From positions 10,009,719-10,069,718 of the forward strand of contig NC_064046.1 of assembly GCF_932526225.1 (NCBI RefSeq): DNA of 60,000 bases. The letters are read 5' to 3'. This DNA comes from Nematostella vectensis. Taxonomy: Eukaryota > Cnidaria > Anthozoa > Actiniaria > Edwardsiidae. Under the pieces are notes generated by a model. The model saw only the letters and a list, made by a program, of their open reading frames with translations, was not told where the DNA came from and did no database searches. Shown here piece by piece: positions 32,133 through 46,600 of this stretch (positions are counted from its first letter, which is position 1; each line of letters starts with the position of its first letter). A program made the translations under genes and the position numbers.

Positions 32133-33662
32133 GGGGAGGGGGGGAGCACGCCCCCAGTCGCCCATTTCCTACCACGACCCTGCAATATATAAAGCAAACA
32201 GGATTTTATATGATAATGCACAAGGAGTCGATCGAGCTCGCGATTGTTAAGACGATTACAAGATTCAATAACTTTGCCGTTCTTCTTTTATTACTTCAAT
32301 CAAAATGATTGAAAAATAGAATGCTTTCTAGCAAAGAGTCCATTCTACTAGACTGAAAGATTCATTGTTTTCACGCGGAAAAGAAATGTAGTTTGAAGAG
32401 ACACTCCAATAAGAATCTTTGACAAAACACAGTTCCCGATTTTAACCACTAGCTATCGATAGCCATTTCACACTTTTCCAAATTAAGTTCAAATTGAGAT
32501 TTGACTTTAACCCAGGAAATAAATAAATGTGGGAAGCGCGTAACACTCTTTCCCGCCCAATCCACAAGGAACCTAAATTAAAAGTTACCTTTCGCAGGCA
32601 CGAATAACTAAGAAATTTGTGAGAAAAAACAATGAATTACTAAGGGTGCATTTAAACCAAGCAAAAATTATTACTGGCTATAATAAAATGATTTTGGTTT
32701 GTTCTCTTCTTTTTGTACATGTTCGGAGGATTCAAAGGATCCAGGAACGGGACAGAGGGTGCGTTGAGCGATAAAACTTTGAGAGGATGAAAAACTGCTA
32801 TGTTTCGTAAATCTAGTGGTGTTTTTCTCGCTGGAAACGTTTAAAAATTAATTCAATTTATTCAAATTTCATATTATATTACAATGATGTCACGGAAAAC
32901 GCGGCGTTGCGTGACGCAACGAGATGAGGAGCTTAACGTAGACTATCTATAACAAGATGGCGGACCATAGCAAGTTTTGAATATTTGGCACAGAGTTACA
33001 AAACAAGACCAAGCATAATAATAGTAAAGTAGCTATTGGGCAAAAATGGCCATTCGATATTCGACGGAGGAGTGTTAATACATTCCAAGAGAAACACAGC
33101 ATTTTTAACATTTGAAAGGTGGATAATTTGAGAATAATGCTACTTATAGATATATAGATGGACTATATAGATGGAATTTTTAACATTTAAGAAGGTAGAA
33201 AGAAAACCCTTTCCAATAGGGCTAAGAGTGAGAAACAGTCTTTGCTGGAATAGGTCCATACAAGTCTTTCCTACCCCCACTAAAATGTTTAAATTTTTTT
33301 TTCAATTTAACTATTTTGCGAGGTCAGTTGCGTTCGATATGTTGCTCGACTGTTTTAAATGTTTTATCTTTATGAATGTTTGATATCAAATGGCGAGAGG
33401 GTTGGTATCTACTCCGTTCTAGTACAATAAGAGAATACTTTCAGCCTGACCAGCAATAGCACAAAGTACCTAAAAGAGAGGGGCTATGCGATCTTTTAAA
33501 GTTTGACAGTAACTTGTAAAGTTTCTGAAAAAATAAAGAACCTACACTCGTCTCAACATTGTGTCAGTGTCTCATTCACTACATGGAATTGATGATAACA
33601 TATTTTAGAGAAAAAGTGGATTTGAGAACATAAAAATAAATAGAAAGGCTTGACTCTTTAAT
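31347..33662. other. Block C, downstream of the PAN-discoidin gene, unit 1
   Basis: Non-coding DNA that aligns with 51555-54034. It contains a perfect CRE-type palindrome TGACGTCA (31497-31504, also at 51707-51714), a run of 21 G (32116-32136; 9 G in unit 2) and AAGATGGCGG near 32952. No open frame has recognisable similarity. Confidence 0.6.
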
Positions 33663-33734
33663 GTTTTGGTTCTGCTCTTGGTGATGCGTAAATCATCAAT
33701 CCGAAATAAGCCCCAAAATGCCTACAATAACGGC

Positions 33735-34140
33735 TTCCTTACCCCCGACTCCATACTCACGACTCCATATCCACGACTACATACCCACGACTCCATACTC
33801 ACACCCACGACTCCATACTCACCACTCCATACCCACGACTTCATACCCACACCTACGACTCCATACTCACGACTCCATATCCACGACTACATACCCACGA
33901 CTCCATACTCATACCTACGATTCCATATCCACACCAACGACTCCATACTCACCACTCCATATCAACGACTCCATACACACACCCACAACTCCATAAAACC
34001 CACACCTACGACTCCATACTCACGACTCCATATCCACACCTACGACTCTGTATCCACACTTACGACTCCATACTCACCACTCCATATCCACTACTCCATA
34101 TCCACACCAACGGCTCCATACCCACGACTCAATACGTACA
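33735..34140. repeat. 14-bp satellite (CTCCATACTCACGA type), unit 1
   Basis: Units of 14 bp such as GACTCCATACTCAC and GACTCCATATCCAC are broken by ACACCTAC-type insertions of 6-8 bp. About 0.4 kb here against about 1.0 kb in unit 2 (54100-55110). The Thr-Pro-Tyr-Ser-rich frames are the satellite read through. Confidence 0.92.
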
Positions 34141-34145
34141 CCTAA

Positions 34146-34480
34146 AATGGGAAGATTCCCACTGCGAACCCAGGCTTAATGTAGAGCGTTTAAATATTGG
34201 GGGTTCTTTAAGAAATTAAGACCAAAATAAATTTGTTAGGACGTCAAAAGAACGAAATTTGGACAAACAAAATTAAACATATTTTATATCACGCCGGCTC
34301 ACGAGAAATATAGTACCCCACTGGACGCAGAAAGTACCAATAAATCTCATAAGACAGACTGAGACTTACAGATATAGAACAACAAAACAGTGTCTAAAAG
34401 CGATACCTCCTACCACAGCATTTTTGAAGGTGATCAGTTTAAAACAGGAGAGTGCAACCAAAAAAGAAATAGCTTAATTT
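34146..34480 (+). pseudogene. LINE remnant with internal deletion, unit 2 boundary
   Basis: Aligns with 55120-55870 but lacks everything from 55357 to about 55780, including the fold-back MITE and the CPIC knuckle. The deletion ends lie in two similar stretches, AGATATAGAACAACAAA and AGATATAGGGCAACAAA. No open frame of use remains. Confidence 0.7.
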
Positions 34481-34767
34481 GTTTGGGAAGCAACAAAAAT
34501 AAGGGAAAGTGCTTTGTAATGAGACTTATAATGACATCGCTACAAATTACGACGATAAAGAATATATTGTGAATAGGAATATCAATGGAAACCAATTGTT
34601 TTTTTTCTTGTTTATTTTCAAAGATTTGTAAGAGTTGTGCCGTCAAAGGAAACCATTTCTTCTGTAAGTGAGCTCTTCCCAGGCCACATGCCGCAACTCG
34701 GTTCATATCCTAGCACAGGATACCCGGTAGGACACCTGGAACTTGACAGACGCCACTATCAGAATGT

Positions 34768-34913
34768 TTACTCTGACATCTCGATGAGCATATGGCAGTG
34801 CACGAGGTCCGCGAAATGGTTCTCGGGTTCCTTCTCAACCTCTCTTTCGTATCTTCGGAACAGCTGATCTACAATTGCTTTGTTTTCCTTATAGGTTCTT
34901 TTGTCTGAAAGAC
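34768..34913 (-). pseudogene. Orphan terminal exon of SABATH methyltransferase, copy 2
   Basis: 146 nt, with intact acceptor TTCCAG, frame and stop. It reads LSDKRTYKENKAIVDQLF to HMLIEMSE. AATAAA is present downstream (complement of 34611-34616). It lies on the same strand as the complete gene at 56153-59714, about 21 kb downstream of that gene's own last exon. Use as an alternative last exon is possible but not shown. Confidence 0.8.
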
Positions 34914-34941
34914 CTGGAACAAAGGGAATAGTGGATACTTA

Positions 34942-35122
34942 GGGCGATTTTTTTTACTCGTGATTCCGGAATGAGAATGATTAGAATAGAAAAAGCGTGC
35001 GATCGTTTATCCCGTTCTTATTCCACCCATTCTTTCTACCTGTAGCAGAATGACTCGAATACTATTCTGAACATTCTCTACCAACCATTCCCATTCCAGA
35101 ATGATAGGGAAAAAACGCGCCC
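34942..35122. mobile_element. Harbinger-like MITE, unit 2 copy
   Basis: Same element as 967-1146, with flanking TTA at 34939-34941 and 35123-35125. It differs by a few substitutions and one T. Confidence 0.75.
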
Positions 35123-35286
35123 TTAGCAACAGTAGCAGGCAAGATTTTGGTATATTTTATGCGCAGACTACCGGTCTTCCTGTGTTAAAAGTTGTAATAG
35201 TTTCTAAGCTTTCTGGATGATAAACAAAAACTGTAGACTAGTTCACAGATGTTTTTTTAAACCACTCCACTAATTTTTAAAATAAA

Positions 35287-36263
35287 TCTGTGAAAATTGC
35301 ATGGAATTGTTTTAAAAGCGATATAATTATATTCACATGATACAATGGCTACTCGAATAAGATACAATCGTTTCCTGCCTTTCATGGTTAATTTTTGTTG
35401 TTTGTGCTTTCGAGTGCTTAGCCATGTCTCAAATAAGCTTATTAGTGAAAATTGCAATAGCTGGGTTATTTATGTTTAAGCAACACAATGCTTACTTGAA
35501 CTCCCCATCCTCGTGATGAGTTTGTGTTCTTTTTTGTGCAAGTAAGTCTCGAGTAAGCTTTTCGTGTTTGAAGTTGTACGTGATGCGCTGTCAAACCATG
35601 CAAATATTCGCACTTTACCAAATTCCCGCTCATTTTGTATTTTCTTTGATTCCTCTCTCCTGAGGGCCTGATACTCAGGCTATTGATATATTGAAGACAT
35701 TTAGGCACAGTATTGGCACTGCATCCAGCTTTTTAAGTCCAGCAGAGATCGAATCTAAACAAAATGTGTTTTTTTGTTACGACATTGTTTGGAGCAAGAA
35801 AAACTGTCCCTTTTCACTGAGCGCATACTTACTGAACAGAGCACAGGATGCGACGGAGACGCACTAAGGGGGGGGGGGGGGGGGGGTAAGAAGCGGGTAC
35901 TGATACCGAGTATCTCTTGGCATATCCTAAACCATTCATACTTACTCCTCAGTAAAGTTGTTCAGCGCGATGAAAGATTGAGACCCGGGGACAGGGGTTT
36001 GTGAAGTGTTGTAGGAATAAATTGGCTTTCTTGCTAAACAGCCAAATAGTACCGAATAAAACTAAGGAAGGAGAAGGATTTAAGAGAAACAAAATGGAGG
36101 ATTGCGAGATTCAAGGTTTACAGAATCTTTCTACATTTGTAATTAAAAAAAACATCTGCAAGAAAACTTATTCCTCGGATTAAGAGGTTCCTTGATGCTT
36201 ACTAATACTAGTTTTGAACAGTGTATTTCTCTCCGGTCGAATCATGCATTTATTTCTCAACCG
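35287..36263. other. Block A, unique non-coding stretch (unit 2)
   Basis: Starts at the duplication junction (AATAAA|TCTGTG at 35286/35287). Aligns with 1311-2275 at very high identity. A run of 19 G at 35868-35886 replaces 5 G in unit 1. No gene is supported. Confidence 0.6.
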
Positions 36264-36391
36264 TTAAATTGCTTTAGTTGTGGTTGGGGGGATAAAATTA
36301 GGTGAAAACTCTTTTGTCATTTCTTCTACGACCGCTTCGGTACATTGCGTGTGATAGCGCTTCAGCCATGTCTGGAGCAATATCAGTTTAT
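36264..36391 (-). CDS. Possible orphan terminal exon of an unknown gene, unit 2
   Basis: Same 128-nt candidate as 2276-2403, with acceptor, 41 codons, stop and nearby AATAAA. Conservation here only reflects recent duplication. Function is unknown. Confidence 0.3.
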
Positions 36392-36589
36392 CTTGATAAA
36401 AAAAAGGTATTGGGCCATAGCCAGCATGAGGCAAGTGAGACACTCGCCTCGGTAAAATTTTGATGTTTAGTATTTCACAATTTAAAAGTATGAGATAAAA
36501 CACCTGCTTTTGATGGAGTTATCATCCAGTAACTAGCTTTGCCTCGGTACACCTTTCTTTTGGGGTTTTCTTTTATTGTAATTTTCTTT

Positions 36590-39578
36590 GTATTTCTCTT
36601 ATTTCTTACAATGCGAGATTGTCATAGTCCGATGGCCTCAGTTTTAGGAACTAAACGAATTCTTAGCGTTAGGGAGTAACGGTTCTAAAACTGCAGATAT
36701 TATTCATCCATATTCCCTCGATTACCCCCTGACGACATCAGTTTTTTTTAGAAAATTGCTTTTCGATTCAAAGGTAGTGGAAATTTAGTTCTAATTTGTC
36801 TTGAGGGAAACCAAAGAAACGTAAAGGGTTTGATTTTTATGGAATTCGGCTATACATATTTGGGACTGTAGCGCTGTCGCAACACAAATGATAAATTGTA
36901 GAGGGACCTAACTAACTTCGTCACACATTGTAAAGAAATTTCGAATGAATTATTAAGAGGTTTGTTTTAACCATTAAACAACGTCTTTATGACATTATTT
37001 TCCCGATGATAGAGAAACTGAGAGCAGCATTCATCCCATTGCCGGTAAGTGCGAACGCCAGATAGTAAAATTGAGATTTAGTGTTAAAATTTAAGTTGAT
37101 GATCACAAATCAAAGCTAAGCTAAAAAAATCAAAATGGGTTAAGATTATTTTTGTTTTACTTTAAGGGGTTTGTTTTGAAGTGATTTTTGATCAACTTAA
37201 AATGAGAAAATGTAGAAATTTTGTTCCAGGAGTTTTGCCGGCCTCTTTGCACAAAAGGGGATAGTTAATATGTAGTAAAAGGAAGAAAGGGCTAAAATAT
37301 GTAAAACGTTGTTAGTTTTCTTGAAAAAGTCACATCTTTTAAATGGAGTACTTGAAGGTCTTTGGTCTTTAGAGATCTTACCAATAAAAGTTTTTGTCAT
37401 CATAGCAATATCTAGCAAGAAAGCACAATTTCCATTGGCTGTTTTCAAGATTTCTTCACTTATTTGTTTTCCAGTATTCAATGAGAACAATAAAAAAAGT
37501 GTTGCTAACTACGGCATTTTGCACCTTATCCTTTTCTCAATTCAAACTCAGAAATTGCCTTGACTTTTGCACGACTTTTTGGGGTCAATCGAGTTTTCTA
37601 TACAATCTATTCCTTATAACATCTTTCTCCTTCATCAGGAAGAAGAGTAATATGAAAATTCGCTCAAGGTTATGTTGTCAGTGAAAGAAAACATTCGAAT
37701 AACGCAGCATAAACGCTTCGTATTTCAAATGATCTAAAGCTACGAATAAGTAGTTATCGGGATCACTAAAGGCATTTCAGGTTGGTTTATTTAAAGAAAG
37801 CGAAGCCAAATAGCAAAAAGAGAAAAGAAAATGCATCAATTTTGGGTGAGGAGGGTCCAATGCAAGATTGTCATAGACCGATGGCTTTAATTTTGAAAAC
37901 TAAAACGAATTATCAGCGGTAGGGAGTAACGGTCCCAAAACTGCAGGATATTCTTCATCCATTCCCTCGATTACCCCCTGACGACATCAGTTTTATACGA
38001 AAATTTGCTCATCGTTTCATAGCCAGTGGAAATTTAGTTCTAATTTGTCTTGAGAGGGACCAAACGTAAAGGGTTTGATTATTATGGAAGTCGGCTATAG
38101 ATATTGACTTTGTAGCGTTGCCTATACACTAGGATAAATTGTAGAGGGACTTAACTTAAACTTCGTCACACGTTGTACAAAAAAAACTTGAATGAATTAT
38201 TAAAAGGTTGTTTTTAACCACGAAACAAAGTCTTAATGACATTATTCTTCCGATTATAGAGAACCTGAGAGCAGCATTCATCCCATCGCCGGTAAGTGCG
38301 AACGTTAGATGGTAAAATTGAAATTTAGTTTTAAGATTTAAGTTGATGATCACAAATCGAAGAGAGGCTAGAAAATCAAAATGGGTTGAGATTATTTTTG
38401 TTTTACTTTAAGGGGTTTGTTTTGAAGTGATTTTTTATCAAACTTAAAATGAGAATATAGAAATTTAGTTACAGGAGTTTTTACCGATTTTTACTCTCCT
38501 TTTGCACAAAAGGGGATAATTAATATTTAGTAAAACGAAGAAAGTGCTAAAATTTGTAAAACGGTGATAGTTTTCTTGAAAAAGTCACATTTTTTAACAT
38601 GAAGTACTTGAAGGTCTTCGGTCTTTAGCGATCTTACCAATAAAAGTTTCTGTCATCCTAGCATTATCTAGCAAGAAAGCACAATTTCCATTGGCTGTTT
38701 TCAAGATTTCTTCACTTATTTGTTTTCCAGTATTCAATGAGAACAATAAAAAAAGTGTTGCTAACTACGGCATTTTACACCTTATCCTTTTCTCAATTCA
38801 AACTCAGAAATTGTTTTGAAGTTTGCACGACTTTTTGGGGTCAATCGAGTTTTCTTTACAATCTATTCCTTATAACATCTTTCTCCTCCATCAGGAAGAA
38901 GAGTAATTTGAAAATTTGCTCAAGGTTTTGTTGTCAGTGAAAGAAAACATTCGAATAACGCAGCCTAAACGCTTCGTATTTCAAATGATCTAAAGCTAGT
39001 TATCGGGATCACTAAAGGCATTTCAGGTTGGTTTATTTAAAAAAAGCGAAGCCGAATAGCAAAAAAAAAAAAAAAAGAAAATGCATCAATTTTGGGTGAG
39101 GAGGGTCCAATGCAAGATTGTCATAGACCGATGGCTTTAATTTTGAAAACTAAAACGAATTATCAGCGGTAGGGAGTAACGGTCCCAAAACTGCAGGATA
39201 TTCTTCATCCATTCCCTCGATTACCCCCTGACGACATCAGTTTTATACGAAAATTTGCTCATCGTTTCATAGCCAGTGGAAATTTAGTTCTAATTTGTCT
39301 TGAGAGGGACCAAACGTAAAGGGTTTGATTATTATGGAAGTCGGCTATAGATATTGACTTTGTAGCGTTGCCTATACACTAGGATAAATTGTAGAGGGAC
39401 TTAACTTAAACTTCGTCACACGTTGTACAAAAAAAACTTGAATAAATTATTAAAAGGTAATTTTTTAACCACGAAACAAAGTCTTAATGACATTATTCTT
39501 CCGATTATAGAGAAACTGAGAGCAGCATTCATCCCATCGCCGGTAAGTGCGAACGTTAGATGGTAAAATTGAAATTTA
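36590..39578. repeat. Tandem array of ~1.25 kb repeats (unit 2)
   Basis: Landmarks at about 36610, 37859 and 39107, as in unit 1. The third copy is interrupted at 39583 by a young gypsy insertion and resumes at 43660-44272. Confidence 0.85.
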
Positions 39579-39583
39579 GTTTT

Positions 39584-42500
39584 TGTAGTAGAAGGTATGC
39601 CTCTAAACTGAGGCTTTAATCAACATAAATCTACAGCTTGTAAAACTAAACCGAAAACTAAGCAAGATGGCTGCCCCTCGAGATTCTATGGGGTAAAACC
39701 GCTGTACAACAATAAACATAACACAGGCAGCCCAACACGTAATGTTCAAGGTTCTTAACATACATAAATACTACATTCACCCCTCTGTTAGAGGTTAAGT
39801 CTGAGCACGGGGGCATTCAATGTTCAAGGTTCTTAACGTAACATAAATACTACATTCACCCCTCGGTTAGAGGTTAAGTCTGTCCACTGGACGTCGGGTC
39901 CTCTCCGAACGTCGCAAGGGAGGCTGCCCATCAAGACCTGTACTGACCTGTGGCACTTCTTCGCCCACACCTATCTCCACTTCTATCTCCGAGGAAGGTG
40001 GAGAACTACCAGTAGCAGGGTGATGCTCACCTGGAACAGTAGGCTTAACTTGAGGGAGTGGGTACATTGTTGGTACTTCACCTTTGGGGGCAAGATGCTT
40101 GGTAGAGACTGTTGTTTCTCGGCCGTCTGGATAGCGCACATGGGCGTAGTGAGGATTCGCCTGAAGCAATTCCACCTCATCAACTAACGGATCTGTCTTG
40201 CTTGCACGGACGTGACGCTTGAGTAGGACCGGTCCAGGCTCACTCATCCATGTTGGGATGGAAGATCCGGAAGAGGATCGCCTGGGAAAACCGAAGAATC
40301 GCTCATGGGGTGTCTCATTGGTAGCCGTGCACAACAGAGAACGAATGGAGTGTAGAACATCAGGGAGGACTTCTTGCCAGCGCTTTACTGGCAGATTCTT
40401 AGACTTCAGGGATGCTGAAATTGCCTTCCATACCACTCCATTATACCTCTCCACTTGCCCATTGCCTACGGGATTGTAAGCAGTTGTCCTGCTTGTGGCT
40501 ACCCCTTTTTCATTCAGGAAGTCTCGCAGTTCCTGGCTGATCAAGGAGGAGCCCCTGTCCGAATGTACATAGGCTGGCATACCGAACATCGTAAACAAGG
40601 AGGTAAGACACTTGATCACTGTTGGTGTAGACACATCAGGACAAGGGAAGACAAAAGGGAATCTTGAATATTCATCAACCACATTGAGGAAGAACTTGTT
40701 GCCATTGTTACTTGGCAAGGGGCCCTTGAAATCAATGTTTATCCTCTCGAAAGGTTTAGTAGCCTTAATGAGAGGAACTTTGGGAGGTTGATGAAACTGT
40801 GGTTTGCATTCACAACAAACTGGACACTTACTTGTCATGCTCTTGATCTCCTCAAGGGAATAAGGGAGGTTCTTGGTGCGTACGAAGTGGTTGAGTCGGG
40901 TGACCCCTGGATGACAGAGTGACTCGTGGAGCTGGTAGAGGGGATCTTCACTCAACGTGGCGCAAGTAGCTCTGGACAGAGTGTCGGGTGGAATGTTCTC
41001 TTTACCAGGACGGTAAATGATATCGAAACTATAGCAGGAGAGTTCGATCTTCCACCGCATGATCTTATCATTCTTGATCTTCCCTTTGTGGCACTGGTCA
41101 AACATGTAAGATACTGATTTCTGGTCTGTTTTAAGAGTGAAGTGCCTCCCTGTTAGGAAGTGCCTCCAGTGTCGGACAGCTTCTACAATCGCTTGTGCCT
41201 CTTTCTCAACTGAGGCGTGCTTGAGCTCGCTGCCCTGTAAGGCTCTTGAGAAGAATGCAACTGGCCTCCCATTTTGGCTGAGAGTGGCAGCTAATGCCAC
41301 CTCTGAAGCATCCGTCTCAACTTCAAATGGAATGCTTTCATCGATTGCACTAACAAAAGCTTCCTCCACCGTCTTCTTGATACTCTCAAAGGCCGCGACA
41401 GCGGGCTCGGGTAATGGAAAAACCTTGCAGGAGGTTATTGGCTTGATTCGATCCGAGTATGCGGGTATCCATTGTGAGTAGTAGGAAAACAATCCGAGGC
41501 ATCTGTTCAGAGACTTTGAGTCACTTGGAACGGGTAGCTCTCGCAAAGGGCGTAGACGTTCTGGGTCTGGACTGATATTCCCTTCCTCAACCACATATCC
41601 AAGGATAGGAAGACGCCTGGTGGAGAAGATGCTCTTGTCGTTGTTATAGCAGATGTTCTTGCGCTTAGCAGCTTCAAGGAAACTCTGAAGGTTGGAATCA
41701 TGCTCTTCTTGGTCTTTCCCACAGATTGTGATGTTGTCGAGATAAGGGAAGACCGCCTTGAGATTGTTCTCTTCCACAAACTTAGTCATCTCTCTCTGGA
41801 AGCAGGCCACCCCGTTGGTGACGCCGAATGGGAGTCGGCTAAACTGATACAGGTTACCTCTAGCTTCGAATGCTGTGTACGGTTTATCCTCATCTTTGAG
41901 AGGGATCTGATGATAAGCACTGCGTAGATCTATAGTGCTGAAGACTTTGTACTGGGCGATCTGGTTAACCAAGTCGGTTATTCGTGGTAATGGGAATGCG
42001 TCGAGGAGGGTAAACCTGTTGATGGTCTGTGAGTAATCAATTACTAGCCTCTTCTTGTGATTCTCATCCTTGGTTACTACAACTTGTGCTCGCCATGGAG
42101 AGCGACTGGGCTCAATGATTCCTTCATTAAGCAGCCTCTTAACTTCTTCATCAATGAACGTGGAATCTTCTTGGCTGTAGCGGCGTGACTTTGTGGCAAT
42201 AGGATGACAGTCTGCTGTCAGGTTTGCAAATGGCTCAGGCGGGTCTACATTCAGAGTGCTGAAGCTACAGACGGAGAGGGGCGGTTCGGAGCCCTTGTAC
42301 TGGAAGATGACACTTTCGTGCTTTGACTGAAAGTCTACTCCTAATATGAGGTCTGCACATAGCCCAGGGAGTACAGAAAACTTAAGGCCTTCATATCTCC
42401 GTCCTTGGTAGGTAAGATCAACTGTGCAAGTACCACTAACCTTGATGGCGCCTGTCGAGGAGGTTGCCATGGATACGGTACTAGATGAGGGCTGGACTGT

Positions 42501-43659
42501 CAGACTTGCTTGCTCTACTAGACTGGGATGGATATAGCTTCCACTACTCCCACTGTCAAACAGGGCCTTGACTTGCAATCCTTGGATATTGACGACACCA
42601 CATGATTTAGAGAGGGATTCTGGTGGGTTAGCTGTCAATGTGGCGAGTATCGGGGACCAAGTTGCTGCCGAAACTCTTTCTTTTGGAACCGCCTTTCCTT
42701 TACAAACTTTAGCAAAATGGCCTTTCTTTTGACACTTGTTGCAAATAGCCTCCAGGGCAGGACACTTCGGTCGAGGGTGTTTCTTGTTTCCACAGAAAAA
42801 GCAAGTAGCTTTATCGGGTTTCATTGTAGCTACAGTAGACTCGTCAGGCTGTTCTGCTGACAATGAGGTGCTGTTACAAGGTAGTGCTGCATTTATAGGT
42901 ATCTGTGGTGCTCCATATGATTCTGAACTCCTCATAGCTGACTCCAGAGCTCGAGCCTGGTCAAACATGGTCTTTAGATCAAGTGTTTTGTTCTCCAACA
43001 ATCGTTGCCTGATTGTGTTGGATTGCAGACCTGTAATAAACGCATCCCGTATGCTCTCTTCGCTGTACTGCGCTGCGGTTACACTCTTAAAATCACAGTC
43101 CTTACTCAGTGTTTTCAGAGCTTGCAAGTACTCATCTAAGCTTTCCGATGGTTGCTGGCGTCTCGTTGCAAGTAGATGGCGAGCGAAGATCTCATTCCGT
43201 GGTCTAACATAAAGGGCTTGTAGCGCCTCAATTGCTGCATCGTATTCCGTACAATCTTCGATGTGTTGGAAGAGTGTTGGAGAAACAAAGTTAGTTAAAA
43301 CGGTCAACTTGTCCAGGCCCGTCTGAGGTAGAACTTGTACGAAATTCTCGAAGGTCCTTTTCCAATGGAGCCATTCCTTCTGGGCCGTGCTGCTATTTGG
43401 ATCGGTTTCTAGGCGTTCAGGACGCAGTACTTTATCCATGGGACTTCAGAAAATATGTTGATTAAATTGTAGTAGAAGGTATGCCTCTAAACTGAGGCTT
43501 TAATCAACATAAATCTACAGCTTGTAAAACTAAACCGAAAACTAAGCAAGATGGCTGCCCCTCGAGATTCTATGGGGTAAAACCGCTGTACAACAATAAA
43601 CATAACACAGGCAGCCCAACACGTAATGTTCAAGGTTCTTAACATACATAAATACTACA
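39584..43659 (-). mobile_element. Young intact Ty3/gypsy retrotransposon (minus)
   Basis: The 192-bp LTRs at 39584-39775 and 43468-43659 start TGTAGTAGAAGG, end AATACTACA and are identical base for base as read. A 5-bp target duplication GTTTT flanks the element (39579-39583, 43660-43664), and unit 1 has the empty site (AAATTTAGTTTTAAG near 5590). On the sense strand a 13-nt stretch one base after the 5' LTR, TTTAATCAACATA (complement of 43454-43466), is the exact inverse of TATGTTGATTAAA inside the LTR. This suggests self-priming rather than tRNA priming. A purine tract GAGGGGTGAA precedes the 3' LTR and is itself duplicated. The insertion is later than the segmental duplication. Confidence 0.95.
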
Positions 43660-46600
43660 GTTTTAAGATTTAAGTTGATGATCACAAATCGAAGCGAGGC
43701 TAGAAAATCAAAATGGGTTGAGATTATTTTTGTTTTACTTTAAGGGGTTTGTTTTGAAGTGATTTTTTATCAAACTTAAAATGAGAATGTAGAAATTTAG
43801 TTACAGGAGTTTTTACCGATTTTTACTCTCCTTTTGCACAAAAGGGGATAATTAATATTTAGTAAAATGAAGAAAAAGTGCTAAAATTTGTAAAACGGTG
43901 ATAGTTTTCTTGAAAAAGTCACATTTTTTAACATGAAGAACTTGAAGGTCTTCGGTCTTTAGCGATCTTACCAATAAAAGTTTCTGTCATCGTAGCAATA
44001 TCTAGCAAGAAAGCAAAATTTTTATTGGCTGTTTTGGGGAGGCTTTCACAAAATTTTGGATTGTGCTTGGAGTAAGTTTCAAGATTTCTTCACCTATTTG
44101 TTTTCCAGTATTCAATGAGAACAATAACAAAGATGTTTCTTACTACAGCATTTAACACCTTTCATTTTCTCAATTTTATAACCCAGAAATTACCTTTGAC
44201 TTTTACATGACTTTTAGGATTTTCTTTTTACTCCTCTCCTTAACTTCTTCCTCCTTCATTAGGAAGAAGAGTTGTAATGTTTAGTTATTCACGAGTCAGA
44301 CAAACGACCGCCTGGTGAGCATAGCGTGACATATCATTCCATCTTTCCCTTTAAGAAAAAATATCATAAACTAAATAACAACTGTAACGAAGTCTAATGG
44401 ACTCAACAACAACTAATGCTCAGTGTTCAGAAATATTCATGTTCTATTAAACATGTCTAGATTTCTTCAATGAGTCTTTGTGGTTTGTTAATTTGTCTCT
44501 GAGATCTAGGCACGACTGGATCTTTATCAACAACAGTACCTTTCTAAGGTGTATTTACCACCTGTTGTGTCTTGCTTTCTAGACTCATCCCAGCATTTGA
44601 CTCAGCATCAACAGTTACTGGAAGCTCTTCAAACTTATCCTTTGTGGGTAGTAGGTGGATACTATTTCTCACATAGACTTAACCATCCTCTGACTTAATT
44701 TTGTAAGAGCAATCTGTCAGTTTCTTACAGATAACAGCTTTCTTGCTCCAGCAATTCTTTTCACGCATTCTTACCGTCTCGTTTTTATCTAACGGTCTCA
44801 ATGGTTTAGACTTAATATCATAGAACTGTTTCTGTTTAAGTCTTTCTTGTTTTGCACGAAGACATGTTTGTGGCTTATAGTGTGAAGCACTTGGTAGCTT
44901 TGTTCTCAACTTGTGATTCATCAAAGTTCAGCAGGAGACTTTCCACAAGCTAAGTGTGTTTCTGTAGGCGAACAATACCAAATATGTATCCTGACTTTTT
45001 AAGTAAGTTTTCTACAATCGGAACTCCTTTCTCTGCTTGTCCATTTCCTTTGGGGTAGTATGGATCAGAAAAAGTATGTACAATTCCATATGACTTCACA
45101 AAAGCATCAAATTCATTACATATGAATTGTGGTCCGCCATCTGCTAAAATAGTGCGAGGAATTCCGTGCCTTGCAAAGAATGATTTCATGTGGTTGACAA
45201 CTGCGGTTGTTTTTGTTTTACCACTCAGCAGTGCTACTTCAGGATAGTTTGACATATAGTCTATCACAAGTAAATAGTCCTTACCGTCAAGTTGGAAGAG
45301 GTCAGCACCTACTTTCATCCATGGTTCATTTGGTACCTCATGTGGCTCAAGAGGTTATTTCTGTTGTTGGTGTCTGTATTTCTGACAAACTCCACACTTG
45401 CTTACCAGATTCTCTATATCTTTATTCATGTTTGGCCAGTAAAGAAATTTTCGAGCCCTTCGTCTGCATTTCTCAATGCCCATGTGGCCTTCGTGGACAA
45501 TGCTTAACATGTCTTGTCTTAGAGCTGTGGGAATAACAATCCTTATTACCTTTAGTATCACACCATCAACTACAGTTAACTTACCACGGAAGTGATAGTA
45601 TGGCTTGGGAAATGGCCCTTGTTCCCAACCACAGTTCAAATCCTTGATTACATCTTGTAGTTCTCTGTCTGCTGCAGTTGCATCGGCTTTCCATCTGTTC
45701 TCTGTCACTGGAAGAGAAGCTTTGATCATATTTTAATATGATCAAAGCTTCTCTTCCAGTGAGAGAGAACAGATGGAAAGCCGATGCAACTGCATGTATT
45801 TCAACCTCATTATCGATATCACTAGTGGTGTTAGTTTCTGTGAGGCTAGCTCTTGACAATGTATCAGCTACAATAAGGAACTTTCCTGGTAGGTATTCAA
45901 ATTGAAGAACATATCTTTGCAGTCGTAACATGAGTCTCTGTATTCTGAGAGTGGTGTCGCTTAAATTCTTCGTAGATATGGCGATCAAGGGTTTTTGGTC
46001 GTTCTCAGCAATCACATTTGCTATGACTCCATAGATATATTCGTAAAACTTCTCATATGCAAAGACCATGCCTAGTGTCTCTTTTTCTATCTGTGCATAT
46101 CTTTTCTCTGCCTGTGTCTAGTCCTTGAAGCGTATGCAACCGGCTTCCATGTTCCTTCATAGTCTTGCAATAGGACAGCTCCTAGACCATCCTTCGAAGC
46201 ATCGGATGACACCTTCGTCTTTCTTAGTGGATCATGAAACTTCAACACTGGTTCAGTGGTCAGGAAGTCATTCAGCTGCTTCCACTCTGCCTCGTGTTCT
46301 GCTTCAACTGAAACTCATTTGCATCTTCTATAAGCTTCTAAGGGCTACCGTCTTGGCAGATAGATTTGGTACAAACTTGCCTAAGTAGTTGACCATTCCG
46401 AAGTATCTCTGTAGCTCGACTTTACATGTGGGTTGGGGCATGTCTTGTATAGCATTTACCTTGTCAGGATCAGTGGACTCTTTCTGTAGTGATCTTGTCA
46501 CCAAGGAAAGTCAGTTCCTTGACTCTGAAACGACACTTATTCACATTGAGTTTCAACCCAACTCCCTGTGCCTTAGATAGGGTCTTACGCAATCGTTCAT